64,000 nucleotides of DNA from Lichenihabitans psoromatis (GCF_004323635.1 NZ_CP036515.1:2853501-2917500); one strand, 5' to 3'. Shown: positions 1-9,633, counted from the stretch's first letter. The notes: generated from the sequence alone by a model not told the origin. Translations and numbers: made by a program.

Positions 1-1
1 G

Positions 2-973
2 ATGAAGCCGCAGGTTCGCCTAAACATTACTGCCGCGATCGAGCGCTTCGGCCTCGTGATCGCGCTGATCATCCTCTTTGCGCTCTTCGGCATTTTGCTG
101 CCGGACACGTTCCTGAGTTGGGGCAACATATCGGGGATGCTGGGTTCACAGGCGGTGCTCGCCATCGTGGCGCTCGCGCTCATCGTCCCCCTGACGTCCA
201 ACGACTTCGACATGTCGATCGCCAACGTTCTGGTGCTCGCGTCGGTAATCGTCGCGGTGATGAACGCCCAGATGGGTCTGTCGCTCTGGCTTGCGGTCCC
301 GGCCGCCTTGCTGATGGGGCTTGTGGTCGGATTGCTGAATGGGTTCTTCATCACCTATTTTCGGATTCACTCGCTGATCGTGACCATCGCAACCGGCACG
401 TTCGTGAGCGGCTTGGCGACCTGGCTGAGTGGATCGCAGACGATCAGCGGCGTCGACTTCGCGCTGATGGACTATGTCATCGTCAAGCGGCTCTTCGGCG
501 TGCCGCTCGTGTTCTACTATGCAATCCTGTTGGCCTTGGTTCTCTGGTACGTCTTCGAGCATACAGCCATGGGGCGACGGATGCTCTTCGTCGGCCGCGG
601 CCGGGAGGTGTCCCGTCTGAGTGGAATCAATGCCGACCGCGTCCGTTGGGGGGCCCTGATCGTGTCGGGTCTGCTGGGTTCCATCGCCGGCATTCTCTAT
701 TGCGGGACGCAGGGAGCAGCCGATCCCTCGTCGGGCGCTTCGTTCCAATTGCCCGCTTTCGCGGCCGCGTTTCTGGGATCGACGGCCATTCAGCCGGGCC
801 GCTTCAACGCGTGGGGCACGATCGTCGCAGTCTATTTCCTCGTGATCGGCATCACCGGCCTGATGTTCATGGGCCTAAGCTCCTTCGTGCAATCGCTGTT
901 CTACGGCGGCGCTTTGTTGGTCGCGGTTGTGCTGTCGCAATGGGTTCGCGGTCGCGCCGAACAACAGTTTTGA
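2..973 (+). CDS. Ribose-type ABC transporter permease (RbsC family), possibly 5'-partial
   Basis: A 323-residue, very hydrophobic protein of the BPD_transp_2 (RbsC/XylH) permease family, which forms the membrane channel of importers for sugars and related small solutes. About eight to ten hydrophobic segments span the protein, and a FDMSIA segment near residue 68 sits where the family has its conserved D-S-x-G-type motif. The length is normal for the family, so the ATG at base 2 may be the true start, but it lies on the window edge and an upstream start cannot be excluded. Partner ATPase and binding protein would lie to the left, outside the window. The next gene belongs to a different transporter class. 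Confidence 0.85.
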   Translation: MKPQVRLNITAAIERFGLVIALIILFALFGILLPDTFLSWGNISGMLGSQAVLAIVALALIVPLTSNDFDMSIANVLVLASVIVAVMNAQMGLSLWLAVPAALLMGLVVGLLNGFFITYFRIHSLIVTIATGTFVSGLATWLSGSQTISGVDFALMDYVIVKRLFGVPLVFYYAILLALVLWYVFEHTAMGRRMLFVGRGREVSRLSGINADRVRWGALIVSGLLGSIAGILYCGTQGAADPSSGASFQLPAFAAAFLGSTAIQPGRFNAWGTIVAVYFLVIGITGLMFMGLSSFVQSLFYGGALLVAVVLSQWVRGRAEQQF

Positions 974-988
974 CCAAACGTCGATGGT

Positions 989-1002
989 CCGACCAGGGTC
1001 GG
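989..1002. promoter_or_regulatory. Perfect 14-bp inverted repeat before the amidase operon
   Basis: CCGACC-AG-GGTCGG lies 16 bp after the permease stop and about 115 bp before the amidase start. The 2-nt spacer makes a hairpin terminator unlikely and no T-run follows, so an operator is the more likely reading. No regulator can be assigned to it. Confidence 0.25.
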
Positions 1003-1116
1003 GAGCATGCGTCGGTTTGATCCAGCGATGTCGACTGCAGAACAGGTCTTCTGACTTACGGCTGGAATGAACCTTGCTTTGATGATGCGGTGATCGTCGT
1101 CGAGGACGTCAGCCGT

Positions 1117-2784
1117 ATGAATGACCTCAACACTCCTTTGTCGACGACGACCATCGCTGCGGCCGAAGACGTGTTGGGTGTCCGGTATACTGAAACCGAG
1201 CGCGCCTTCATGCTCGACAATCTGGCTGGCCAGATCGCACTGGCGCAGCGACGGCGCGAGATCCGCTTGCCGCATGATCTGGCACCCGCGACCCGTTTCG
1301 ATCCCCGCTTGCCCGGCTTTGTCATGCCGGTCCCGGCGTCGCCGAAGTCCAATGAAGGAGATACACAGTCTCTACGCATCCCGAATGACGCGGCGAGCAT
1401 CTGCTTCGCGCCCGTCACGCAGCTATCAGCCTGGATCCGCCACCGGCATATTTCGGCCGAACGGTTAGCGGGCCTCTATCTCGACCGTATCGCCCGGTTT
1501 GGCCCCACACTCGAATGTATCGCCACGGCGACGTCCGACCTTGCGATGACCCAGGCGCGACGCGCCGATGCGCTCCTCGCGGCTGGAACATACCTCGGGC
1601 CGCTCCACGGCATTCCCTGGGGCTGCAAGGATCTGCTCGATTCCAGCGGCGTCGTCACCGGTTGGGGCGCCGAACCCTTTGCCGAGCGGGTTCCAGCGAC
1701 GGATGCGACGGTGGTGCAGCGCTTGACCGCGGCGGGCGCAGTCTTGGTCGCGAAGCTCACGCTCGGGGCGCTCGCCTACGGCGATGTGTGGTATGGAGGC
1801 GTCACCCGCAATCCGTGGAATCTGAACGAGGGGTCGAGCGGCTCGTCGGCGGGGTCGGGCTCGGCCACGGCGGCTGGTCTCGTCGCCTTCAGCCTTGGCA
1901 CCGAGACGCTTGGCTCCATCGTGGCGCCATCCTTGCGCTGCGGAACGACGGGCCTGCGGCCGACGTTCGGCAGAGTGCCGCGAACCGGCGCCATGCCGCT
2001 GTGCTGGACGCTCGACAAGATTGGCCCAATGTGTCGCAGCGTCGCCGACACCGCGCTTGTTCTGGCTGCCATCAATGGCGGAGACCCGGCCGATTCCTGT
2101 AGCATCGATGCCCCGTTCGCCTTCGATGCCGCCGCGTCGGTCGCGGCGCTTCGTCTCGGCTATTATCCGGCGGATTTTGCGGAAGCCGGGGTGAATGACC
2201 TCGATCGGGCTATGCTCGACCACGCGAGTGCGCTTGGGCTCACGCTGGTCGAATTGTCTCGCCCCACGCTGCCTTACGATTCGTTGATGAATGTCCTGTT
2301 CGCCGAGGCTGCCGCCTCGTTCGAGCATCTGACGCTCGATGATACGGACGACAGTCTCACCTGGCAGGAGCCGGGGTCCTGGCCCAACACGTTTCGGAAG
2401 GCGCGCTTTCTCTCGGCCGTCGACCATATCCAGCTCGACCGATTGCGCCGGCGCGTCATGCAGGACATGGACCGCGCTTTCGAGGGTGTCGATGCGATGA
2501 TCGGTCCGTGCCTCGCGGGCCCGATGCTGATCATCACCAACTTCACCGGTCATCCAAGCCTCGTCTTACGATGCGGCTTTCGACAGTCGACCACGCGCAA
2601 ACCCCTGTCGCTCGCGGAAGCAAGGCTGGATCAGGGGCAGGACAGCACGGGCGCGACGTTCACGGTCCCGCACGCGATCAGCCTCTACGGCCGCCTGTTC
2701 GATGAATCCACCATCCTTCGCATCGGCCTTGCCCTCGAAACCCGGCTCGATGTTGCCCGCCACCGCCCCCCAATCGAGGCCTGA
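1117..2784 (+). CDS. Amidase-signature family hydrolase
   Basis: A 555-residue amidase (Ser-cisSer-Lys family, which includes AtzF, GatA and aryl-acylamidases) that hydrolyses carboxamide bonds in the cytoplasm. The catalytic Lys is in PWGCKDL (about residue 171), the cis-Ser in GSSAGS (about 243) and the nucleophile in TETLGSI (about 267). The usual GTDTGGS is thus changed to GTETLGS, so specificity may be unusual. The first ~110 residues are an N-terminal extension of the catalytic core. The open frame runs from a GTG at 1090, but the ATG at 1117 gives the more natural start. It is followed after 18 bp by a peptide-type binding-protein gene, so it probably processes the imported substrate. 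Confidence 0.85.
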   Translation: MNDLNTPLSTTTIAAAEDVLGVRYTETERAFMLDNLAGQIALAQRRREIRLPHDLAPATRFDPRLPGFVMPVPASPKSNEGDTQSLRIPNDAASICFAPVTQLSAWIRHRHISAERLAGLYLDRIARFGPTLECIATATSDLAMTQARRADALLAAGTYLGPLHGIPWGCKDLLDSSGVVTGWGAEPFAERVPATDATVVQRLTAAGAVLVAKLTLGALAYGDVWYGGVTRNPWNLNEGSSGSSAGSGSATAAGLVAFSLGTETLGSIVAPSLRCGTTGLRPTFGRVPRTGAMPLCWTLDKIGPMCRSVADTALVLAAINGGDPADSCSIDAPFAFDAAASVAALRLGYYPADFAEAGVNDLDRAMLDHASALGLTLVELSRPTLPYDSLMNVLFAEAAASFEHLTLDDTDDSLTWQEPGSWPNTFRKARFLSAVDHIQLDRLRRRVMQDMDRAFEGVDAMIGPCLAGPMLIITNFTGHPSLVLRCGFRQSTTRKPLSLAEARLDQGQDSTGATFTVPHAISLYGRLFDESTILRIGLALETRLDVARHRPPIEA

Positions 2785-2802
2785 ACCTTTCCGGAGTTCC
2801 CC

Positions 2803-4374
2803 ATGCCACCAGTCATGTTTACCCGCCGAACTCTGCTCGGAAGCGTTGCGGCGATCTCGGTCATTGGCCTGCCACGCTTTGCGTTTGGGCAAACGCCAAA
2901 CGACGTGCTGGTGGTCGGTCACGTTGCGGAACTGCAAACGCTCGACCCGGCGCAGGCCGTGACGATCAGCGACTTCCGCATCTTGATCAACATCTACGAC
3001 GGGCTACTGCGCTATAAAGACGGAAGGCTCGAGGTGGAGCCGGGCTTGGCCGAATCCTGGGATATTTCGCCCGACGGCAAGACCTATACGTTCGCCTTGC
3101 GCAAGGGCGTCAAATTCCACGACGGCACGAGCTTCGACGCCGACGCCGTGAAATTCAACTTCGATCGTGTGCTCGACGCGAACCATCCGTTCCACAACAC
3201 CGGGCCGTTTCCCTTCGTGTTCACGCTCGGGCCGATCGACAAAGTCGAGGTGCTCGACCCCTACAAGATCGCGCTCGTCTACAAAGAGCCCTATGCGCCG
3301 GCCCTAACCATGCTGGCGGGCGCGATCGGCGGCCTCGCCGGCATCTCCCCGGCGGCGGTCAAGAAATTCGGCAAGGATTTTGCCCGCAACGGTGGCGGCG
3401 CTGGTCCATTCAAGTTCATCGAATGGGTGAGCGGTCAACGCTTTGTCTTGGAAGCAAACGCCGATTACTTTCGTGGCGCTCCGACGCTGAAAGGCCTCGT
3501 GTTCCGCCCCATCATCGACGAGAACGCGCGCGTCTCCGAGATGCAATCGGGTGGCACGGATATCACGATCGAAGTGCCGCCGGACAATATCGCGACGTTC
3601 ACGGCGTCGACCGATTACATCTACTACCAACAGCCAGGACCGCATCTTTGGTATCTGGTGCTCAACACCAAAACCAAGCCGTTCGACGACAAGCGCGTTC
3701 GCCAAGCCATCAATTATGCCATCAACAAGGGCGCGATGGTGACCGATATCCTCAAGGATACGGCCACGGTGGCCAGCAGCGTCACGCCGCCAGCCTTTGA
3801 CTGGGCCTATGACGGTGGCCTCAAACCGTATCCGTACGATCCAGCCAAGGCCAAGCAACTTTTGGCGGACGCGGGCTACCCGACCGGCGTCGACGTAACG
3901 TTCTATGTGACGGAAAGCGGCTCCGGGATGCTATCGCCACAGCTGATGGGCACCGCCATCCAGGCTGATCTTCAGGCCGTCGGCATCCGAGCCAAGATCG
4001 AGACCTACGAATGGAATACATTCCTGGGGAAAATCATCCCCGCGATGCCGGCCGATGTCGGCGTGGCGGAACTGTCCTTCATGACGCAGGATCCTGACAT
4101 GCACCCGGCGCTCGCGCTCAGGACGGGCGCTGCGGTGAATTCGGGCGGTTATTCTAATCCGAAGGTCGACGCTCTCATCGATCAGGGTCGAACGGAAACA
4201 GATCGGGGCAAGCGCGGCGCGATCTACAAGCAACTGCAGGACGTCATCTACGAAGACGCACCCTGGGTCTTCGTCGCGAATTGGAAGCAGAATGCCGTGT
4301 CGTCCTCGCATGTGAAGGGATTTCAACTGCACCCATCGTTCACGACGCGGTTTTACGGCACCAGCAAGGCGTGA
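2803..4374 (+). CDS. Peptide/nickel-type ABC transporter substrate-binding protein (SBP_bac_5), system 1
   Basis: A 523-residue periplasmic binding protein of the DppA/OppA family. It begins with an export signal containing a twin-arginine-like TRRTLLG and a hydrophobic core ending near the FAFGQ cleavage region, then a GHVAELQTLDPAQ start typical of the family and the PDGKTYTFALRKGVKFHDGT block. A second Met at 2815 is an alternative start. It captures peptides or peptide-like solutes for the permease and ATPase genes that follow. It sits between an amidase (18 bp upstream) and the DppB-type permease (39 bp downstream), in one transcription unit. Confidence 0.9.
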   Translation: MPPVMFTRRTLLGSVAAISVIGLPRFAFGQTPNDVLVVGHVAELQTLDPAQAVTISDFRILINIYDGLLRYKDGRLEVEPGLAESWDISPDGKTYTFALRKGVKFHDGTSFDADAVKFNFDRVLDANHPFHNTGPFPFVFTLGPIDKVEVLDPYKIALVYKEPYAPALTMLAGAIGGLAGISPAAVKKFGKDFARNGGGAGPFKFIEWVSGQRFVLEANADYFRGAPTLKGLVFRPIIDENARVSEMQSGGTDITIEVPPDNIATFTASTDYIYYQQPGPHLWYLVLNTKTKPFDDKRVRQAINYAINKGAMVTDILKDTATVASSVTPPAFDWAYDGGLKPYPYDPAKAKQLLADAGYPTGVDVTFYVTESGSGMLSPQLMGTAIQADLQAVGIRAKIETYEWNTFLGKIIPAMPADVGVAELSFMTQDPDMHPALALRTGAAVNSGGYSNPKVDALIDQGRTETDRGKRGAIYKQLQDVIYEDAPWVFVANWKQNAVSSSHVKGFQLHPSFTTRFYGTSKA

Positions 4375-4413
4375 GCGACGACTTGCGGCTCGCCTTTAGC
4401 AGGGAGTGGTGAT

Positions 4414-5364
4414 GTGGCCAGCCTGATCCTGCGCCGGCTCATGATGGTGATTCCGGTGTTGTTCGGGGTCAGCGTAATCGTGTTTCTTGTGATCTCGCTC
4501 ATCCCGGGGGATCCGGCCCGTGCCATTCTCGGCACATTCGCGACACCCGCCAACGTGGCGGACGTCACTCATCAACTCGGCCTCGATAAGCCGCTCCCGG
4601 TGCAGTATCTGATCTGGATCGACAATCTGTTCCACGGCGATCTCGGACGCTCCTACATCCTGCACAAGCCGGTGCTGGACGAGATCATGGCTCATCTGTT
4701 CCCGACCCTTCTCCTGGCCGGGGCGGCCCTCGTCCTCGCTAGTGTGTTCGGCATCGTCTTCGGCATCGTGGCGGCCGTTCATCAAAATGGCTTTGCCGAT
4801 CGTCTCATTACGTTGGTGGTTCTGATCGGCATCTCGACCCCCTCATTTTGGCTCGGGATGCTGTTCATCTTCTGGTTCGGCGTCCGGCTCGCATGGCTTC
4901 CGGTCGGCGGGATGTCGGACATGTTCGGCGGTGGAGGCGTTGTCGATGTCGGCCGCCATCTGGTGCTGCCCGCCGCGACGTTGGCGGCCGTCGCGGGTGC
5001 CGTCCTGGTGCGCCTGACCCGGGGCGCCATGCTTGAAGTGTTGCGACAGGATTATGTTCGGACGGCGCGTGCCAAGGGCCTCAGCGAGCGACGCGTGATC
5101 CACGGTCACGCTTTCCGCAATGCGCTCGTCGGGATCATCCCGGTCATCGGCCTCCAGGCCGGATTCGTGCTCGGCGGCGCGGTCTATATCGAAACCGTGT
5201 TCCAATGGCCGGGGATCGGCCGCATGCTGGTCAGCGCGATTTCCACACGCGACATCCTGCTTGTCCAGGGCGGCGTTCTGATCGTCGCGAGCGCCTATGT
5301 GTTGATCAACCTGATCACGGATCTGATGCAGGCGATGCTCGACCCAAGGATCCGGGTCGCATGA
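4414..5364 (+). CDS. DppB-type peptide ABC permease, system 1
   Basis: A 316-residue inner-membrane permease with about six transmembrane segments and the BPD_transp_1 cytoplasmic loop (DYVRTARAKGLSERRV...HAFRNAL) that contacts the ATPase. The IPGDPARAILG segment after the first helix is typical of DppB. The start is a GTG with AGGGAG 7-8 bp upstream. The stop overlaps the next start by 4 bp (ATGA), indicating translational coupling. Confidence 0.9.
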   Translation: MASLILRRLMMVIPVLFGVSVIVFLVISLIPGDPARAILGTFATPANVADVTHQLGLDKPLPVQYLIWIDNLFHGDLGRSYILHKPVLDEIMAHLFPTLLLAGAALVLASVFGIVFGIVAAVHQNGFADRLITLVVLIGISTPSFWLGMLFIFWFGVRLAWLPVGGMSDMFGGGGVVDVGRHLVLPAATLAAVAGAVLVRLTRGAMLEVLRQDYVRTARAKGLSERRVIHGHAFRNALVGIIPVIGLQAGFVLGGAVYIETVFQWPGIGRMLVSAISTRDILLVQGGVLIVASAYVLINLITDLMQAMLDPRIRVA

Positions 5365-7307
5365 GTGCGCCCGCAGCAACCGCTGGGCCCGCGCCGGTCA
5401 TGACACGTCGGCGTAACGTCCGGCCAACCGCATGGATGCGCCTCCTGCGCAATCCTATGGCGGCCTTCGGGCTCGCGTTACTTTTGGTCGTTGTTGCGAT
5501 CGTGCTGCTCGCGCCGGTGCTGCCGCTCCAACCGCCCGAGATCGCCCATCTGGCGCTGCGACTGAAGCCGCCGCTGACACCGGATCACGTGCTGGGAACC
5601 GATCAGGTGGGGCGGGACATCCTCTCGCGACTGATCTGGGGCACGCGCCTCAGCCTGGCGGTCGGTGTGTTCGCGGCACTGATGTCATGCCTCATCGGGT
5701 CGACTATCGGCTTGCTCGCCGCCTTTCGCGGCGGCTGGCTGGACACGCTGCTGATGCGCGGCATCGATACCCTGATGGCATTTCCCTACCTGCTCCTCGC
5801 GCTCGCCATCGTGGCGGCGCTCGGTCCGGGCCTCTTCAATGCCATGCTGGCCATCATTGTGGTCAATGTGCCGTTCTTCGCCCGCGGTGTACGCGGAGCC
5901 GCCCTTTCGGTCGTACGCACCGACTTCATGGCGGCTGCACGCCTCTGCGGACTTTCCGATACCCGCATCGTGCTCTCCGAACTGCTGCCGAACGTGCTGC
6001 CTGGCATCATCATCGGCGTCTCGACAACGGTCGGTTGGATGATCCTGGAAACGGCCGGCCTGAGCTTTCTTGGGCTTGGCGCGCAGCCGCCGCAGGCCGA
6101 CCTTGGCGGCATGCTGGGGGAGGGGCGCAACCTGCTTCAGATCGCACCGCATGTCGCGACGATCCCAGGGTTGGTGATTCTGTTGCTTGCCATCGGGGTC
6201 AATCTTCTGGGAGATGGATTGCGCGATGTGCTGGATCCCAAACTCAAGGCGGGTCACCTCGCCCGCAGTCAGGCCCGCACCGATGCCGAGGCCGGCACCG
6301 AACGCCGCATCGGTTTACCACCGCCGATGAGCGACGCTCGGGTGCCGCTCGCCATCCGCAAACTCAGGACCGAGTTCCGCGTCGGGCGGTCGACCTATGC
6401 GGCCGTCGGCGGCGTCGATATCTCGATCGCGCCCGGCGAAGCAGTTGGTATCGTGGGCGAGTCTGGCTCCGGCAAAACCGTGATGGCGCTCTCGGTGCTC
6501 GGGCTTGTCGCGAGCCCGCCCGGTCGTATTGTCGGCGGTGAGATCCTGCATCACGGCGAGGACATGGCAGAAGCGGACCTCGGTCGCCTGCAGGAGGTTC
6601 GCGGCGGGAAGATCGCCTATGTGTTCCAGGATCCGCAGACCACCCTCAACCCGCTGATCCCGGTCGGCGAACAAGTCGCCGAGACGATCCGCCGTCACCA
6701 GGGGGTGAGCCGCGCCGAGGCGATGCGTCGCGCCGTCACGCTGTTCGGTTCCGTGCTGATCCCGGACGCTAGCGAGAAGGTCCGTGCCTACCCGCACGAG
6801 CTGTCGGGCGGTCAGCGGCAACGCGTCGGCATCGCCATGGCGCTCGCCAACGACCCCGAACTGATCATCGCCGATGAGCCGACCACGGCGCTCGACGTCA
6901 CAACCCAGGCGCAGGTTCTCAAGCTCCTCAACGACCTGCGTCGCGACCGGGGGGCGGCGCTACTGTTCATCAGCCATGATTTCGGGGTGGTGGCGGCGCT
7001 CTGCGATCGCGTGCACGTCATGTATGCGGGCCGGGTTGTGGAGAGCGGTCCGGTGCGGGCCGTTCTGCAGCATCCGCGTCACCCCTATACGCAGCGACTG
7101 CTCGCCTGCGTGCCTGAACTCGGCGTCAGGCAGCGGCGCGTGGCGCCCATCCCGGGCTTGCCGCCCTCGACCGACGCGCTGCCGCCGGGCTGTGCCTTCG
7201 CGCCCCGCTGCCATCTCGCCATCCCGGCCTGTTCTGTCGGTGAGATCAGCCTTGATCCTGTCGGACCGGAGCATCTCGGGCGGTGCATCCGAATGGATCA
7301 GACATGA
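5361..7307 (+). CDS. Fused DppC-type permease and DppD-type ATPase, system 1
   Basis: One 648-residue frame joins two proteins that are normally separate. Residues ~1-290 are a DppC permease: GTDQVGRDILSRLIWG, then the coupling loop DFMAAARLCGLSDTRI and ELLPNVLPG. After a linker rich in Ala, Arg and Glu, residues ~325-648 are an ABC ATPase with Walker A GESGSGKT, signature LSGGQRQR, Walker B LIIADEPT, and the oligopeptide-type C-terminal cap GCAFAPRC. The ATG at 5361 overlaps the DppB stop (ATGA). An internal ATG at 6327 (MSDARVP) could also yield a free ATPase. Permease-ATPase fusions of this type are known in this family. Confidence 0.9.
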   Translation: MSAPAATAGPAPVMTRRRNVRPTAWMRLLRNPMAAFGLALLLVVVAIVLLAPVLPLQPPEIAHLALRLKPPLTPDHVLGTDQVGRDILSRLIWGTRLSLAVGVFAALMSCLIGSTIGLLAAFRGGWLDTLLMRGIDTLMAFPYLLLALAIVAALGPGLFNAMLAIIVVNVPFFARGVRGAALSVVRTDFMAAARLCGLSDTRIVLSELLPNVLPGIIIGVSTTVGWMILETAGLSFLGLGAQPPQADLGGMLGEGRNLLQIAPHVATIPGLVILLLAIGVNLLGDGLRDVLDPKLKAGHLARSQARTDAEAGTERRIGLPPPMSDARVPLAIRKLRTEFRVGRSTYAAVGGVDISIAPGEAVGIVGESGSGKTVMALSVLGLVASPPGRIVGGEILHHGEDMAEADLGRLQEVRGGKIAYVFQDPQTTLNPLIPVGEQVAETIRRHQGVSRAEAMRRAVTLFGSVLIPDASEKVRAYPHELSGGQRQRVGIAMALANDPELIIADEPTTALDVTTQAQVLKLLNDLRRDRGAALLFISHDFGVVAALCDRVHVMYAGRVVESGPVRAVLQHPRHPYTQRLLACVPELGVRQRRVAPIPGLPPSTDALPPGCAFAPRCHLAIPACSVGEISLDPVGPEHLGRCIRMDQT

Positions 7308-8104
7308 GTGATCTTGTTCTCAGCGCGGTCGATATCGTCCGCGAATTTCCGCGCAGCCGGACCGCATGGTTCAGGGCACGGCCGACGCCGTTCCGCGCCG
7401 TGGACGGGGTGTCGCTGACGGTGTCGCGCGGCCGAACGCTCGGAATCGTCGGGGAATCCGGCTGCGGCAAGTCCACCATGGCGCGCATGATGGTGGGCTT
7501 GCTCGAGCCCACATCCGGCAAGCTGACGGTCGACGGTAAGTCGATCGCAGACCTCGCGCGGCGTGATCGCCGGGCCCTCTACCGCCGGGTCCAGATGGTG
7601 TTCCAGGATCCCCTCGGGTCGCTCAACCCGCGCAAGACCGTGCGCGAAATTCTGTCAGCGCCGCTGATTGCCCTCAAGGGCATGACGGGTCAGCAGGCCC
7701 ACGAGCGCGTCGCCGAACTCATGGATCTCGTCAGTCTCAGGCCCGACTTCGCGGACCGCTACCCACACGAATTCTCAGGCGGCCAGAGCCAGCGCATCGG
7801 CATCGCGCGAGCCCTCGCGGCCGAGCCAGCCGTCATCGTGCTCGACGAGCCTGTCTCGGCGTTAGACGTCTCGGTGCAGGCGCAGGTGCTGCAACTACTG
7901 GGCGATCTGCAGAGCCGCCTTGGGCTGACCTATGTGTTCATTTCGCATGATCTCGCCGTCGTCGAAGCCATCGCCCACGATGTCGCCGTCATGAACCTCG
8001 GACGGATCGTCGAAAGTGCCCCGGCGGAGCGCATTTTCGCCGACCCGCAGCACGCGTATACGCGGCTGTTGCTCGCGTCCGTGCCGCGCGCGGCGGCCGC
8101 TTGA
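7304..8104 (+). CDS. DppF-type peptide ABC ATPase, system 1
   Basis: A 266-residue second ATPase of the heterodimeric pair. Walker A is GESGCGKST, the signature FSGGQSQR, Walker B VIVLDEPVSALD and the switch His is in FISHDLAVV. It is shorter than many DppF proteins because it stops soon after the conserved HAYTRLLLASVP and lacks the cysteine-rich cap. The ATG overlaps the stop of the fused permease-ATPase gene by 4 bp. It closes the operon; the next gene is convergent, 14 bp away. Confidence 0.9.
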   Translation: MSDLVLSAVDIVREFPRSRTAWFRARPTPFRAVDGVSLTVSRGRTLGIVGESGCGKSTMARMMVGLLEPTSGKLTVDGKSIADLARRDRRALYRRVQMVFQDPLGSLNPRKTVREILSAPLIALKGMTGQQAHERVAELMDLVSLRPDFADRYPHEFSGGQSQRIGIARALAAEPAVIVLDEPVSALDVSVQAQVLQLLGDLQSRLGLTYVFISHDLAVVEAIAHDVAVMNLGRIVESAPAERIFADPQHAYTRLLLASVPRAAAA

Positions 8105-8118
8105 GAGACGTCTGAGGT

Positions 8119-8580
8119 TTATTTCTGCTCCTCCAACCGATCCAAAATCAGCAAACCGTTCAGGTGATCGACCTCGTGCTGGAGCACCATCGCCAGCATC
8201 CCGTCGGCGTCGATCTCCTGCGGGGCGCCCATGCGGTCGAGATACCGGACGCGCACCCGATCGGGCCGGTTCACCTCCGTCGGCACATTCGGGATGGACA
8301 GGCAGAGCTCCTCGCGCTTGGCCATCGTGTCGGACGACCATACGATCTCGGGGTTGACGAGGAGCAGCGGATTGCTGGCCCCGTCCTTCCAATCGATGTC
8401 AACTACGACGACCCGCTGCAGAACGCCGATCTGCACCGCCGCGAGCCCACGTCCTTGAGCGTCGTACATCGTCTCGAGCATATCATCGAGAAGCGTGCGG
8501 GTTGCCTCGGTGACCTGCGGCACAGGCGTGGAGATGTCGTGCAGGACTGGATCAGGGTGGATGACGATCGGATGGATCAT
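8119..8580 (-). CDS. Peptide deformylase paralogue
   Basis: A 153-residue peptide deformylase, a metalloenzyme that removes the formyl group from N-formyl-Met. The three family motifs are present: GLAAVQIG (motif 1), ELCLSIP with the metal-binding Cys (motif 2, normally EGCLS, so Gly is replaced by Leu), and QHEVDHLNG with both metal His and the catalytic Glu. The C-terminal tail of housekeeping enzymes is missing. It ends a four-gene operon of hydrolases between two peptide importers rather than lying beside fmt, so it may deformylate imported peptides rather than nascent proteins. That role is an inference. Confidence 0.9.
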   Translation of the reverse strand: MIHPIVIHPDPVLHDISTPVPQVTEATRTLLDDMLETMYDAQGRGLAAVQIGVLQRVVVVDIDWKDGASNPLLLVNPEIVWSSDTMAKREELCLSIPNVPTEVNRPDRVRVRYLDRMGAPQEIDADGMLAMVLQHEVDHLNGLLILDRLEEQK

Positions 8581-8625
8581 GCGGAGTCCTTTCTGGTCAC
8601 GCGTTTCGAGAGCGGCGGGCGCGGG

Positions 8626-9633
8626 TCAGCCCATCCAATCCAGCACGGCTTTGCGGAGAAACGCGAGGTCAGCCGGATTGTCGCTCGGGCTACCGGCGCG
8701 ATGCCCCCAGATCGTCGGAATGGGGCGGAGTTCGCCATGGGACAGGTGGGACAACTCATTGGCATTGTCGGCCACGGGAAAGTAGAGGTCCGTCCGAGCC
8801 GGCAGAAGTAGGACTCGGGCCTGGATCGCTTGAAGGGCGCGGACGAGATCGCCGTCGTAAAGCGTGTTCGCGCTGATGTCAGAATGCAGCCAGGTCGTGG
8901 CCTGGGCGTAGAGGTCGGCTGCGGTGCGTCGGGTGAAGCCCGGCTCCCATTGGGTGTCGAGGAAATCGTCGAGGTCGGCGGCGCCTGCGCTGAGATGCAG
9001 GTCCGCCCGATACCAGTCCTGGCTCATGGCCCAGCCGGCATAGACACGCGCGAAGGCGCGCAACGCGGCTTTCGGTTCGGCCGAGAAGCGACCGCCGCCG
9101 ATATGCTCGGGTGCGGCCTCGAGGGTCGCGAGAAGCGACAGGAGGAAGACCTTGTTGTGCACAGAGGTCTTGGCGCTGCCGCAGACCACGATGGCGCGTT
9201 CGACGGCGTCCGGGAACAACGCCGCCCAGTGATAGGCCTGCTGTGCCCCCATGGAGAAGCCATAGACGCCGGCGACGCGCTCGATGCCGAACGCTTCCAC
9301 CAGCAGCCGTTTTTGAGCCCGCACATTGTCGGCGGTGGTGACGACTGTCGGATAATCCGGGGTGTTGGAGGGGCTCGACGACAAGCCATTTCCGAACATG
9401 TCGGGCGCGATCACGAACCAACGTGTGGGGTCGAGCACCTTGTCGGGCGCGATGAGCCATTCTTGGTCGGCATGCTGGGCCGAATAGCTCGTGGGATAGA
9501 CGACGACGTTGTCTTTGGCCGGCGACAAGGTGCCGTAGGTTTTCCAGCTCAGCGTGGCGGTTGGCAGCTTGTCGCCGGACTGCAAGGTCAGGTCGCCAAG
9601 GACGAAACGGCCGGTGTCGGATGTCATGGTCAT
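8626..9633 (-). CDS. MetX-like alpha/beta-fold hydrolase
   Basis: A 335-residue alpha/beta-fold protein of the homoserine O-acetyltransferase-like family. Nucleophile Ser is in YGFSMGAQQAYHW, the acid is probably in LLLPARTDLYFP, and the His is in TIWGHRAGSP. The His motif differs from true MetX (GHDAFL), so it is better called a hydrolase or acyltransferase of unknown substrate. The frame opens at 9675, but the ATG at 9633 overlaps the stop of the upstream M20 gene (ATGA), which fixes the start. Third gene of the hydrolase operon. Confidence 0.8.
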   Translation of the reverse strand: MTMTSDTGRFVLGDLTLQSGDKLPTATLSWKTYGTLSPAKDNVVVYPTSYSAQHADQEWLIAPDKVLDPTRWFVIAPDMFGNGLSSSPSNTPDYPTVVTTADNVRAQKRLLVEAFGIERVAGVYGFSMGAQQAYHWAALFPDAVERAIVVCGSAKTSVHNKVFLLSLLATLEAAPEHIGGGRFSAEPKAALRAFARVYAGWAMSQDWYRADLHLSAGAADLDDFLDTQWEPGFTRRTAADLYAQATTWLHSDISANTLYDGDLVRALQAIQARVLLLPARTDLYFPVADNANELSHLSHGELRPIPTIWGHRAGSPSDNPADLAFLRKAVLDWMG

